From assembly GCA_021298045.1 (NCBI GenBank), contig JAJTHY010000100.1, positions 1 to 10,520 of the forward strand: 10,520 nt of DNA, in the 5' to 3' direction. Positions 1 through 7,601 of this stretch are shown here, one piece after another. Each line of letters starts with the position of its first letter. The stretch's first letter is position 1. Source of the stretch: Candidatus Jidaibacter sp. GTDB taxonomy: Bacteria > Pseudomonadota > Alphaproteobacteria > Rickettsiales > Midichloriaceae. The notes under the pieces were generated by a model, which was not told the origin of the DNA, did not search any database, and saw only the letters and a list, made by a program, of their open reading frames with translations. Made by a program: the position numbers and the translations under genes.

Positions 1-172
1 AAGACATCGGGATTTAACATAGAAGACACCCATATTACGGATCTGGAGAAACTTAGAAAGCTCTTCTTATGGGTTTGACTGGTTGAATGAATACTTTTCC
101 ACCCCAAAGAACAATTATCTCAGGGCATTATTTCGATCTTTAAAGGTTGCATTTTTAGTCGGAGTATCATAA
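1..172 (+). pseudogene. Decayed IS4-like DDE transposase, C-terminal part
   Basis: The first frame (codons from position 1) reads KTSGFNIEDTHITDLEKLRK and continues to a TGA at 76-78. The motif GFN-EDTH-T followed by a KL/L-rich helix is typical of the segment after the catalytic glutamate in IS4-family transposases. A second frame, entered around 58-70, reads SSYGFDWLNEYFS and ends in a TAA at 170-172; the YGFDWL segment matches the usual 'FRYGFDWL' near the family's C-terminus. In intact relatives these two segments are separated by a few dozen residues (family knowledge), so an internal deletion with a frame change is inferred. The 5' part lies outside the window. It is non-functional as it stands. 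The family call rests on motif recall only. Confidence 0.72.
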
Positions 173-397
173 GTGTGGGGTACTATGAAAAAACTCATAC
201 TTCACTCAATCAGAGCGAGGAAATAGATTTTTGGAAAGGATAATTTCCTTATTTCTTACCTGCATAAAATTGGGACAAAATCCTGTCACAAATCTTCACA
301 CCGTTTTAAATCCTACTTTGTTACCACTGCCGTGAACGGATACTATATTTTATGATTACTCAGCTCCCGAGATAATTTCAGAGTTTTGACGTAGGGA
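173..397. other. Intergenic stretch between IS remnant and hda-like gene, no gene seen
   Basis: No reading frame longer than about 30 codons with a plausible start occurs on either strand, and no tRNA-like fold or strong terminator could be identified. The left part probably contains the outer end of the IS4-like element, since transposase stop codons in this family lie close to the terminal inverted repeat, but the left end of the element is outside the window so the repeat cannot be matched. The operon transcript running leftward from the hda-like gene must end here or beyond; no GC-rich hairpin followed by a T-run on the - strand is visible. Confidence 0.4.
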
Positions 398-1039
398 CTA
401 ATTACTTTGATCCAACACTTCTTTAACAAGAGGTATGGTGATAGCTCGCTTTTCTTTTAGTGACGCCACATTAAGCGCTGCTGTAAGTTTGGTGATGGCA
501 GTAAAGCTTCGGTCCACACGCCTGATTATGAAATCAAAGACCTCTTGGTCCACTTTAACTTGATTAAGATAGAAATATTTACGCATTAAAATCTCAACTA
601 GCTCATCATCTGGTGCTCTAATTAACATTTTGCCTGTTGCATTTATCCGTGACTGCAAATCGCGCAATTTGAAATTTGGCAGGACTCTGGCTGTCATCAG
701 CAAGGATATCCTCTCTTGCGCACAATAATTTATGAGATGGAACAATTCCTGCTCGCTTAAATTTTCTATATCTTCAGCTATAACAGTACTGCTTGCAGAA
801 TGATAAAGATGTTCAAAAGGTTCTTGAAAATACCTTGCTCCTGCTTTTTTTGCCCAGATTTTTGCTAAATGGGTTTTGCCAGATCCTTCTTCGCCCAATA
901 TCAATAACCTATTTTCTGGCCAAATAGACTGCTTTGTAAGTGCATTATATGCGTCTATGTTGCACATGCTAACCACAAAATTATCTTCTCCCAGATTTGC
1001 ATCATTTATTGCTATTGGAAGAATTTCCTGCTTATTCAT
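398..1039 (-). CDS. hda: DnaA-related AAA+ regulator, HdaA-like (regulatory inactivation of DnaA)
   Basis: Hda proteins promote ATP hydrolysis by DnaA together with the DNA-loaded sliding clamp, preventing re-initiation of replication. The protein (213 aa from this ATG) has a Walker A motif, GEEGSGKTH, at about residues 49-57; a Walker B-like VIAEDIE at about 86-92; a sensor-1 region LLMTAR; a DnaA-type LRDLQSRI box; and a sensor-2 segment VDRSFTAI near 175-182. It stops where the DNA-binding domain IV of DnaA would begin, and that short length is what separates Hda from DnaA. The N-terminal segment ending in ILPIAI sits where clamp-binding motifs occur in Hda proteins, but the match is loose. 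The ATG at 1039 overlaps the preceding stop by 8 bases (ATGAATAA); an in-frame ATG at 1048 and a TTG at 1051 are alternatives. It is the last gene of the operon. Family call is firm, precise role inferred. Confidence 0.85.
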   Translation of the reverse strand: MNKQEILPIAINDANLGEDNFVVSMCNIDAYNALTKQSIWPENRLLILGEEGSGKTHLAKIWAKKAGARYFQEPFEHLYHSASSTVIAEDIENLSEQELFHLINYCAQERISLLMTARVLPNFKLRDLQSRINATGKMLIRAPDDELVEILMRKYFYLNQVKVDQEVFDFIIRRVDRSFTAITKLTAALNVASLKEKRAITIPLVKEVLDQSN

Positions 1040-2303
1040 GCGTCTCATCAACCTTGAATACTTGAACCTTTAGTATCTTATTTTTATGCTTCTGCACTAA
1101 TTTTAAAACATAGTTTTTTATTCTAAAGCTTTCATCCTTATCTGGTATCCCCTGAGCGAGGTGAAATAATAGCCCCCCTAGAGTTGCAGCATTCTTGTCA
1201 TCAATATTCCATTCTAATTCTCTATTTATATTACGTATTGAAGTATTGCCGGCAGCAACCACCGAATTGTCTTCAGCAATATTTATATCCTGATTTGCAA
1301 TATCGTATTCATCTTCTATTTGCCCCACTACTTCTTCAATAATATCTTCCAGGGTTATCAATCCCTCTAATTCACCATACTCATTTACTACTAAGGCAAA
1401 TGGGTAATGTTGCGCGCGGAAGGCTAGCATCTGCGCTCTAAGTGTTGCTGTGTTAGGAATGAACCAAGGTTCTCGTGCTAACTTCAAGAGGTCATCGGTA
1501 GTAATTTTGTCTAATGACTTTTTCTGCAACAGTATTTTATTGAGGTCCTTCATATGCAAAACGCCAATGATATTTTCTGGCTTATCTTTCCAAGCCGGCA
1601 CTCTGGAATATGGGCTTTGCACCAATATCTTAATAATTTCTATCGGCTGCAAATCTATGTTGACGCTAAAAAAATCATTACGATGCACCATCACTTTCTC
1701 TACCTTGATTTTTTCAAGATCTATAACCCCACTAAGCATGTACTTGTAATCACTAACTACTTCGCCTTCTTCGTGATGCAGGTCAATAGTGCTTTTTATC
1801 GCCTCCAACGCACTCATATTAACTGGCGCCTGTTTGCGATTTAATAGTTTAAGCATCCAATTCACTATAAATTTCACAGTCACAACTATAGGTGACATAA
1901 CTTTTATCATAGGAGCAATTATTGGTGCCAAGGTAAGCGCCATCAATTCAGCATTGCGCACTGCATAGGTTTTTGGTAATACGTCTGCCACAATTAATAT
2001 AAGAACCGTCATTACACTTGTTACTATGAAAAGAGAGGTGCTGTTATCACCAAAAGTTTCTAAGCAGATATCGGTTGCAATTACTGAAGCTCCGATGTTA
2101 ACAAAGTTATTGGCGAGCAAAATCGCGCCTATAAATTTTTCTTTGTCCTCGCGTAACTTAAGCAAAATAATCGCTTTTTTATTACCATCATTTTTAAGTT
2201 TATTAATTTTAGCCTGAGACACAGTTAAAACCGCAGTCTCCGCACCTGAGAAGAACCCAGATATTATAAGTAGTATTAATACAACTATAAGCGATATAAT
2301 CAT
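1032..2303 (-). CDS. CNNM/CorC-HlyC family membrane protein with CBS pair
   Basis: Members of this family are inner-membrane proteins linked to Mg2+/divalent cation efflux or resistance; some are annotated as hemolysins without proof. Order of domains, counting from the ATG: an N-terminal hydrophobic DUF21/CNNM region (about 1-155) with the signature SGFFSGAETA at 15-24, a conserved NNFVNIG at about 65-71 and ADVLPKTYA in a membrane segment near 106-114; then a CBS pair (about 200-330), including YSRVPAWKD and LVVNEYGELEGLITLEDIIE; then a C-terminal CorC_HlyC domain (about 345-420) with ATLGGLLF and IPDKDESF. At 423 aa it is full length. The ATG at 2303 lies 2 bases after the preceding stop; a TTG six codons upstream would overlap it by 16 bases. 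The substrate cannot be read from sequence. It lies between a wall-recycling gene and a replication regulator with no obvious functional tie. Confidence 0.88.
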   Translation of the reverse strand: MIISLIVVLILLIISGFFSGAETAVLTVSQAKINKLKNDGNKKAIILLKLREDKEKFIGAILLANNFVNIGASVIATDICLETFGDNSTSLFIVTSVMTVLILIVADVLPKTYAVRNAELMALTLAPIIAPMIKVMSPIVVTVKFIVNWMLKLLNRKQAPVNMSALEAIKSTIDLHHEEGEVVSDYKYMLSGVIDLEKIKVEKVMVHRNDFFSVNIDLQPIEIIKILVQSPYSRVPAWKDKPENIIGVLHMKDLNKILLQKKSLDKITTDDLLKLAREPWFIPNTATLRAQMLAFRAQHYPFALVVNEYGELEGLITLEDIIEEVVGQIEDEYDIANQDINIAEDNSVVAAGNTSIRNINRELEWNIDDKNAATLGGLLFHLAQGIPDKDESFRIKNYVLKLVQKHKNKILKVQVFKVDETHE

Positions 2304-2305
2304 GT

Positions 2306-3187
2306 TTAAAAACCATCCCAATTATAGGTAAGGACTGAGCCACAAATAATAGCGTCTGCACCAATAACTAATGGTGTATTTTCATAGCCATGCCCAAATG
2401 CATCTGTTTTATAAACTGGGCAATTCATGATATTTGCGAACTGTTCAAGCGCATAATTAACAGCATTTACTTCAGACTCAAGCGCCGAAAATTCCCCAAA
2501 TACTATTGCCTTAACACCTTCTAAAATACCCGATTGCTTTAAATGCGTTAACATTCTGTCAATCTTATACCCTGGCTCATTAACATCTTCCAAAAACAAA
2601 ATAGCACCTCTGCAATCTATCTGCCAAGGCGTGCCTATTGTGGTTGCCAGAACTGCTAGATTACCCCCAACTAATTTTCCATGCGTATCCCCATTATATG
2701 AGTTAAGAGGCTTAAGGTTATCTATTGAAAGAGTAGTAGTTCTGTTCAAAACAATATCTAGAACTTGGTCAATGCATTTTTGGCTTACCGCATTGTTTTC
2801 AATCTGCTTGATAACTGGACCATGTATACATAACCACCCATGATGTTTGTTAAGTGCCGCAAACAAAGCTGTGAGATCACTAAATCCCACAATAAATTTC
2901 TTTTGCTGAAATGCTTCCATCATAGCTATTTTTTCAGCAACTTTGGTTGAACTGTAACCCCCACGCAATGCCCACATAACAAGAACGCTTTCATCATTAC
3001 TCGCATCCATCAAATGCGCAAGTTTGTATTCTGCTGAATTTGCTTCATAAGTGCAAGCGTCAGATATTAGATCCGGACGTATGCGAAGCTCCAAACCATT
3101 ATTTAAAACATCATTTAAATTACCATCTGGGACGGCTGCAGAGCCCGAAGGTGCCAGAACTTCTATAACTCTAGCGCTTTGTGCCAT
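2306..3187 (-). CDS. ldcA: Peptidase S66 family, LD-carboxypeptidase-like (muropeptide recycling)
   Basis: LdcA cleaves the L,D bond to the terminal D-Ala of cytoplasmic tetrapeptides during peptidoglycan recycling; a sister branch of S66 (MccF) degrades microcin C-type compounds. Numbering from the ATG, the nucleophile elbow GFSDLT places Ser103 as the catalytic serine; the Glu in FLEDVNEPGYKIDRML (about 200) and the His in FGHGYENTPLVIG (about 266) complete the Ser-Glu-His triad. ALRGGYSS (about 73-80), HGP (122-124) and the glycine-rich VGGNLAVL (about 173-180) are further family landmarks. There is no signal peptide, consistent with a cytosolic enzyme. 293 aa is normal. The ATG at 3187 overlaps the ftsW stop by 17 bases; a TTG at 3199 is possible. 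The wall-synthesis context favours LdcA over MccF, but substrate is inferred and the symbol should be treated as provisional. Confidence 0.85.
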   Translation of the reverse strand: MAQSARVIEVLAPSGSAAVPDGNLNDVLNNGLELRIRPDLISDACTYEANSAEYKLAHLMDASNDESVLVMWALRGGYSSTKVAEKIAMMEAFQQKKFIVGFSDLTALFAALNKHHGWLCIHGPVIKQIENNAVSQKCIDQVLDIVLNRTTTLSIDNLKPLNSYNGDTHGKLVGGNLAVLATTIGTPWQIDCRGAILFLEDVNEPGYKIDRMLTHLKQSGILEGVKAIVFGEFSALESEVNAVNYALEQFANIMNCPVYKTDAFGHGYENTPLVIGADAIICGSVLTYNWDGF

Positions 3188-4331
3188 GTGTTTTACCAAT
3201 CAAAATTTCTTTAACCCCGGAAATTGTACCACTCTTCTTGGTGAAGTTCAAAAAAATTCCAAAACAGATAGCGTAGCACATAATGGAAGAGCCACCATAA
3301 CTTATGAAAGGAAGTGTCATACCTTTGGTTGGGAACAAATGCAATGTAACTCCAATATTAAAGATTGTTTGCAATGCAAATAGCACAATTATACCGCCGC
3401 CCACGTATATCTTGAACAAATTCTGCTCCTTGTACAATAGATAAAGACCACGCAAAATAAATGCCAAAAATACCAAAATTATGCATGAGGAGAACAAAGC
3501 ACCAAATTCCTCCCCAGCAACAGCAAAAATGAAGTCTGTATGTGAATCTGGCAAATGTGTTTTTACCACACCTTCGCCAGGGCCTCTACCAAAAACCCCG
3601 CCACTTACGTAGGATTCTAAGGATTTTTCCACCTGAAAGTTTTCACTAATATCAGGGCTTATGAACATATCTATACGCCGTGCTACATGCGGTAAAAAAT
3701 TATACGCTATAAACCCACCAGAAAGAGCAGCACCTGCTGCAACTGCAATCCACCAAATAGGCAATCCTGCTAGAAAGAATTGACCGCAAAGCACAACTGT
3801 GTAAGTTATAACCATACCAAAGTCAGGCTGTAGAATTAACAACACACAGACTAATGCATAAAGGATTGTGCATACTGAAAAACTGGGAAAATTCTCTCGA
3901 CTAAATTTCTCAGCAAGGATTAATCCAGTTAAAAAAATGAATACAGGCTTTAAAATTTCTGATGGTTGTACAGATACACCAAGTACTGATATCCATCTGC
4001 GTGCACCCTTAACTTCTTCACCAACAAATAAGACTGTAATCATCATGGCGATGCATGCAAAAAAGCCCAGTAATATTAAACGCTTTAAAGTTTTTTCGGA
4101 AACACTGGATAGAAAAAATATAGTAAAGCATGCAATCAGCAAAAAAACAAACTGGCGGTGTGCAAAATAAAAAGAGCTTAGTTTTAAACGCTCTGCAACC
4201 GGTGGGCTTGCTGTGATTATTAAGAGTGCCCCAATTAGGATAATGCAAATCATTAGCATTAAACTTATATTATCCAAGGCCCACCACCATTTGCGTATGC
4301 TTTTGCTACCTCTTTTTTCTAATCTCAACAT
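3171..4331 (-). CDS. ftsW: FtsW, SEDS-family septal peptidoglycan glycosyltransferase
   Basis: FtsW polymerises lipid II at the division septum with its partner class B PBP (FtsI) and is recruited by the divisome in the inner membrane. The 386-residue protein is almost wholly hydrophobic helices. Landmarks, numbered from the ATG: KGARRWI (108-114) and QPSEILK (122-128), QPDFG (168-172), FGRGPGEG (247-254) at the start of the large periplasmic loop region, LPDSHTDFIFAVAGEE (260-275) holding the conserved catalytic-type aspartate (D266), and FPTKGMTLPFISYGGSS (333-349). These are the SEDS signatures; position right after murD points to FtsW rather than RodA. The start ATG shares one base with the murD stop (TGATG), suggesting translational coupling; a TTG one codon upstream is also in frame. 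The usual follower murG is missing; an S66 peptidase gene overlaps the 3' end instead. Confidence 0.95.
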   Translation of the reverse strand: MLRLEKRGSKSIRKWWWALDNISLMLMICIILIGALLIITASPPVAERLKLSSFYFAHRQFVFLLIACFTIFFLSSVSEKTLKRLILLGFFACIAMMITVLFVGEEVKGARRWISVLGVSVQPSEILKPVFIFLTGLILAEKFSRENFPSFSVCTILYALVCVLLILQPDFGMVITYTVVLCGQFFLAGLPIWWIAVAAGAALSGGFIAYNFLPHVARRIDMFISPDISENFQVEKSLESYVSGGVFGRGPGEGVVKTHLPDSHTDFIFAVAGEEFGALFSSCIILVFLAFILRGLYLLYKEQNLFKIYVGGGIIVLFALQTIFNIGVTLHLFPTKGMTLPFISYGGSSIMCYAICFGIFLNFTKKSGTISGVKEILIGKTHGTKR

Positions 4332-5683
4332 CAATCAGAACCAAATTTTTCGTTTACCAGTCTTATAAATTCATCACCCCTGTGCTCATAATCCTTAAAT
4401 TGATCAAGCGATGCGCAAGCAGGGGACAATAACACGATACCATTTGCATTTGCCTGTTCATATAAGAAATTCAATGCCTGATCTAAAGTGCCACATTTTA
4501 TAAATGGTAGTTGTAGCTTTGCCAAAGCATCTGCAAACTGCTCCTGCGCATGGCCTATTAAAAGTGTGAGCCTCACGCGCTCTTTTATTAAAGGTAATAT
4601 GCCGTCGATTCCGCCATCTTTTGCTATACCACCTGCTATCCAATATATTTGCTCATAACACCTTAGTGCCTTTTCTGCTGCGTCTGCGTTTGTTGCTTTG
4701 CTATCGTTTATGAAAGTATATCGGGACGATTGCAAAATTGTCTCAATTCGATGTTTTAACCCAGTAAAGCTCTTTATTGCCGCAACCACTTCTAATGGCT
4801 TCAGTCCCTGAGCGACACAAATTGCATATGCAGCTGCTATATTTTCTTCGTTGTGCTCTCCTGGAAGAGATGTATAATCTGCAAAACTGAATTCTAAGCC
4901 CTTGATGTTATCAGTTAGGACACGATCTTTTATGTAGATATCTGCATCCTTTGTCTTGGTGGAAAATGTTATTTTCACCGGAGCTTTATCTGCTATATTC
5001 CTTGCTTCTTCATAATCAAGAGAAGCAACTCCGATACCTTGTGGAGATAGCATTGTAAATATTTTCGCTTTTGCTTCTAGGTATCTTTGAAAGGTACCAT
5101 GTCTATCTATGTGGTCTGGCGTTATGTTAATGAACAATGCGGTGTCTAAGTGCATCGACTGGATCAAATCAAGCTGATATGAGGAAAGCTCCAACACATA
5201 AACCCCATCATCCTGGGGCGTTAATTCTAATGGTGAAATGCCAATATTGCCACCCACTTGTGCCTTTTGCCCACAAGCAGAAAGAACATGGCCTATAAGT
5301 GCTGTTGTTGTAGACTTGCCATTGGTTCCAGTAATTCCAATAAAATTTGCAGTGGGGCAAGCCATATACAATACGTCAAAATCAGCAATAATCTCCACGT
5401 TGTGTTTCTTGGCGAATTCTACAACAGGGTGAACTATAGGGGCATATAAAGGCACACCCGGGCTAAGCAGTAAGAATTTAACCTCACTCCAATTAACATC
5501 TTGTAAGCTGGCAGTTGTGATATTAGGAAACTGCTCTTGGACTTTCTCAAGATGCATAAGATTATCGTCCGACACTACAACATTCGCACCACTTGCAATC
5601 ATAGATTTTATGGCAGAAATGCCGGTGCGACTCACTCCAAATATTAAGACGGTTTTACCAGCAAAATAACTGCTTTTAATCAT
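4331..5683 (-). CDS. murD: UDP-N-acetylmuramoyl-L-alanine--D-glutamate ligase (MurD)
   Basis: MurD is the cytoplasmic ligase that adds D-glutamate to UDP-MurNAc-L-Ala using ATP. The 450-aa protein shows the three Mur-ligase domains: an N-terminal UDP-binding Rossmann-like domain (about 1-110, with FGVSRTG at 15-21 and LLSPGVP at 72-78), a central ATPase domain (about 111-310) with the P-loop GITGTNGKSTTT around 116-127, ELSSYQL at 165-171, NITPDHIDRH at 186-195 and the lysine in YLEAKAK (K205) that aligns with the carbamylated lysine of the family, then LKHRIE (309-314); and a C-terminal glutamate-binding domain with NDSKATN (326-332), AGGIAKDG (350-357) and LLSPACASLDQF (418-429). The length is as expected and no key residue is missing. 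The start lies 6 bases after the mraY stop; an AGG overlapping that stop (AGGTAA) is the only Shine-Dalgarno-like sequence. Confidence 0.97.
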   Translation of the reverse strand: MIKSSYFAGKTVLIFGVSRTGISAIKSMIASGANVVVSDDNLMHLEKVQEQFPNITTASLQDVNWSEVKFLLLSPGVPLYAPIVHPVVEFAKKHNVEIIADFDVLYMACPTANFIGITGTNGKSTTTALIGHVLSACGQKAQVGGNIGISPLELTPQDDGVYVLELSSYQLDLIQSMHLDTALFINITPDHIDRHGTFQRYLEAKAKIFTMLSPQGIGVASLDYEEARNIADKAPVKITFSTKTKDADIYIKDRVLTDNIKGLEFSFADYTSLPGEHNEENIAAAYAICVAQGLKPLEVVAAIKSFTGLKHRIETILQSSRYTFINDSKATNADAAEKALRCYEQIYWIAGGIAKDGGIDGILPLIKERVRLTLLIGHAQEQFADALAKLQLPFIKCGTLDQALNFLYEQANANGIVLLSPACASLDQFKDYEHRGDEFIRLVNEKFGSD

Positions 5684-5689
5684 TTTCTT

Positions 5690-6775
5690 TTACCTTAATT
5701 TTAATGTCGCAAGTCCAATGAGCGCAAAAATTATTGCGATAATCCAAAAACGAATAACAACTTTGGTCTCGCTCCAACCTAGGCTTTCAAAATGGTGATG
5801 AATTGGCGCCATCTTAAAAGGCCTATATCCCCACATCTTAAAACAAAACACCTGAATCATCACCGATAAAGCTTCTATAACAAATAGTCCGCCAATGATC
5901 GCAAGGACTATCTCGTGTTTGCATAAAACACTTACCACACCAAGTGCGCTACCTATTGCGAGGCTACCAACATCACCCATGAAAATTTGTGCTGGTGGGG
6001 CATTATACCATAAAAACCCAAGACCTGCGCCGATAATTGCGCAACAAAACACTGATATTTCTCCTACGCCTGCTATATTGGGAATTCTCAAATAATCTGA
6101 AAAAATTGCATTCCCAGTTAAGTAGCAAATAAGGGCAAAGCATGCCGATGCAATAACTACAGGGCCAATTGCCAGGCCGTCTAGCCCATCCGTTAAGTTA
6201 ACTGCATTTGAAGAACCAGTTATTACAATCGCCGCAAATATAAAATAAAAAAGCCCTAAATGTATATTTACATTCTTGAAGAATGGTACGCTTAGGCTAT
6301 GAGCAATTTCTGGAGCAGTATTGTATGTTATTATATAAGTAGCTATAAATGAGATTATGAATTGCCAAAGTAATTTTATTCTACCGGGCACACCCTTGGA
6401 ATTTTTATATCGCAGTTTTTTGTAATCATCGATAAATCCTATGAGCCCAAAAGACATAAAAACAAATAGTGTTACCAATACAAATGGATTTGTTAAATCT
6501 GACCAAATTAAAGTCGCACTCAATACGCTTAATATTATCATTAATCCTCCCATTGTTGGGGTGCCTTTTTTATTCAGGTGACTTTTAGGCCCATCCTCCC
6601 TAATTGGCTGTCCTTCATTTTGTAAGCTTTTTAAAAAATTTATTAACCTTCCTCCTAACATAAACGAAATTAACAGGGCCGTAATCATGGCAAGCGCTGA
6701 ACGAAATGTTATATATTTGAATATATTAAATGATGAAATTTCAGGGATGTAGGAGGTGAGTATATGATATAGCAT
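5690..6775 (-). CDS. mraY: Phospho-N-acetylmuramoyl-pentapeptide-transferase (MraY)
   Basis: MraY transfers phospho-MurNAc-pentapeptide from UDP to undecaprenyl phosphate, making lipid I in the inner membrane. The 361-aa protein aligns end to end, from memory, with E. coli MraY (360 aa): FNIFKYITFR near 16-25, DGPKSHLNKKGTPTMGG (61-77), the paired aspartates in GFIDDYKK (D116, D117), NAVNLTDGLDGLAIGP (190-205), WYNAPPAQIFMGDVGSLAIG (D268) and the MAPIHHHFE loop (322-330). About ten membrane helices are evident. These are the Mg2+ and nucleotide-binding residues known from the family. The start at 6775 matches the usual N-terminus; no Shine-Dalgarno sequence is seen before it. It is the first gene of the leftward operon, so murE and murF, which usually precede it, must be elsewhere. 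Confidence 0.97.
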   Translation of the reverse strand: MLYHILTSYIPEISSFNIFKYITFRSALAMITALLISFMLGGRLINFLKSLQNEGQPIREDGPKSHLNKKGTPTMGGLMIILSVLSATLIWSDLTNPFVLVTLFVFMSFGLIGFIDDYKKLRYKNSKGVPGRIKLLWQFIISFIATYIITYNTAPEIAHSLSVPFFKNVNIHLGLFYFIFAAIVITGSSNAVNLTDGLDGLAIGPVVIASACFALICYLTGNAIFSDYLRIPNIAGVGEISVFCCAIIGAGLGFLWYNAPPAQIFMGDVGSLAIGSALGVVSVLCKHEIVLAIIGGLFVIEALSVMIQVFCFKMWGYRPFKMAPIHHHFESLGWSETKVVIRFWIIAIIFALIGLATLKLR

Positions 6776-6847
6776 AGTAGCGTGAAAAATATTGTTTAAA
6801 TACTAATATTCCAAAAAGATTTATGCACTGCATTCATTTTTAAGACT

Positions 6848-6856
6848 TGGTATAAT
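6848..6856 (+). promoter_or_regulatory. Extended -10 promoter for the carboxylesterase gene
   Basis: TGGTATAAT is a perfect extended -10 element (TGN followed by TATAAT at 6851-6856). No good -35 hexamer is found 16-18 bases upstream, which an extended -10 can tolerate. Transcription would begin near 6863, giving a leader of about 80 bases before the ATG at 6942. That leader has no clear Shine-Dalgarno sequence. Confidence 0.55.
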
Positions 6857-6882
6857 ATGGTTGAAAAAAGGTAATTTTACAA
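6852..6882 (-). promoter_or_regulatory. Candidate promoter of the mraY-to-hda operon
   Basis: On the - strand, TTGTAA (6877-6882) is followed after 19 bases by TATTAT (6852-6857), which matches five of six bases of the -10 consensus. The spacing is longer than ideal. It would give a leader of roughly 70 bases before mraY. It lies on the same bases as the stronger + strand -10. This is a pattern match only; a second AT-rich -10-like hexamer nearer to mraY (around 6800-6806) is an alternative. Confidence 0.3.
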
Positions 6883-6941
6883 CAGCTAAGAATTATGCTT
6901 TATTGTAGCTTGCAAAAATTAATATCAGTTTTTTATAGATT

Positions 6942-7589
6942 ATGAAAGAGCTTACCTTTACCTCGTATTCAGCCAACCCTAAAACACCTCCAAAAAATTT
7001 AGTGATATTAATTCATGGATACGGCTCTAATGGAGAGGATTTAATAAGCCTTGCTCCAGATTTGGCAGATTCTGTAGAGGATGCCATATTTATCTCCCCT
7101 AATGCCCCGTTCAGATTTGAAGGGGGTATGCCAAATGCTTACCAATGGTATAGTTTGCTTGATCGCTCTGTGGAGGCCATGTTAAAAGGTTATGCTAATG
7201 CCAAACCCATCTTGCATAAATTTATTGAGGATAGGCTCAGGGAATATTCTTTAAGCTTCGCCGATGTAATACTAATTGGATTTTCTCAGGGCGGGATGAT
7301 GACCTTACATTATGGAAGTGAGAGCGAGCAAGAGCTAAAAGGTATTATTTCTTTTTCTGGCTATATTTTAGATGATAGCACTTTCAGCAATAAGGTGAAG
7401 TCCAAGCCTAATACCCTTGTATGCCATGGGGATTTAGACATGGTAGTACCGTTTGACTCCTATCAATATGCCCTGAAAAAAATGCAGCACTTGAAGTTCC
7501 CTATAACCGGATATGCAGCTAAAGGCTTAGGCCATGGCATAGACTATGGGTGCATAGATGCAGCAAAGAGTTTTTTGAAGGGTATTTGA
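6942..7589 (+). CDS. Alpha/beta hydrolase, phospholipase/carboxylesterase family
   Basis: The 215-aa product is an alpha/beta hydrolase of the phospholipase/carboxylesterase (abhydrolase_2) family, whose members cleave short acyl esters or lysophospholipids and include the eukaryotic acyl-protein thioesterases. Visible landmarks: the oxyanion-region motif LIHGYGSNGED (23-33), SPNAPF (52-57), QWYSL (68-72), the nucleophile elbow GFSQGG (113-118, Ser115), FSGY (138-141), HGDLDMVVP (162-170, Asp166) and GLGHGI (195-200, His198). The Ser-Asp-His triad is complete. There is no signal peptide, so it should be cytosolic. It stands alone on the + strand, divergent from mraY and converging on the large gene with 12 bases between stops. 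The natural substrate cannot be deduced; YpfH-like bacterial esterases are the nearest group I can name. Confidence 0.9.
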   Translation: MKELTFTSYSANPKTPPKNLVILIHGYGSNGEDLISLAPDLADSVEDAIFISPNAPFRFEGGMPNAYQWYSLLDRSVEAMLKGYANAKPILHKFIEDRLREYSLSFADVILIGFSQGGMMTLHYGSESEQELKGIISFSGYILDDSTFSNKVKSKPNTLVCHGDLDMVVPFDSYQYALKKMQHLKFPITGYAAKGLGHGIDYGCIDAAKSFLKGI

Positions 7590-7601
7590 TAAGCTATCAC
7601 A

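Noticed and set aside
233..248. Hairpin GGAAA-GGATAA-TTTCC followed by a T-rich run, resembling a + strand terminator
   Set aside because: Only five base pairs, mostly A-T, and the T-run is interrupted; too weak to call.
270..345. A stretch with a T-arm-like word (GTTTTAAATCC) suggesting a tRNA
   Set aside because: The loop has the wrong length and no acceptor, D-arm or anticodon stems could be paired with it.
1450..1844. Two overlapping + strand frames opposite the CBS region of the CorC-like gene
   Set aside because: Antisense to a strongly supported domain, composition is that of a reverse complement, no initiation signals.
2304..2321. TTG start for the CorC-like gene giving six extra residues
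   Set aside because: The ATG at 2303 starts directly at the first membrane helix and avoids the overlap; the TTG cannot be excluded but is less likely.
3051..3383. A 110-codon + strand frame across the ftsW and ldcA junction
   Set aside because: It lies wholly opposite two well-supported genes, has no recognisable motif and no promoter or ribosome-binding site; an antisense shadow.
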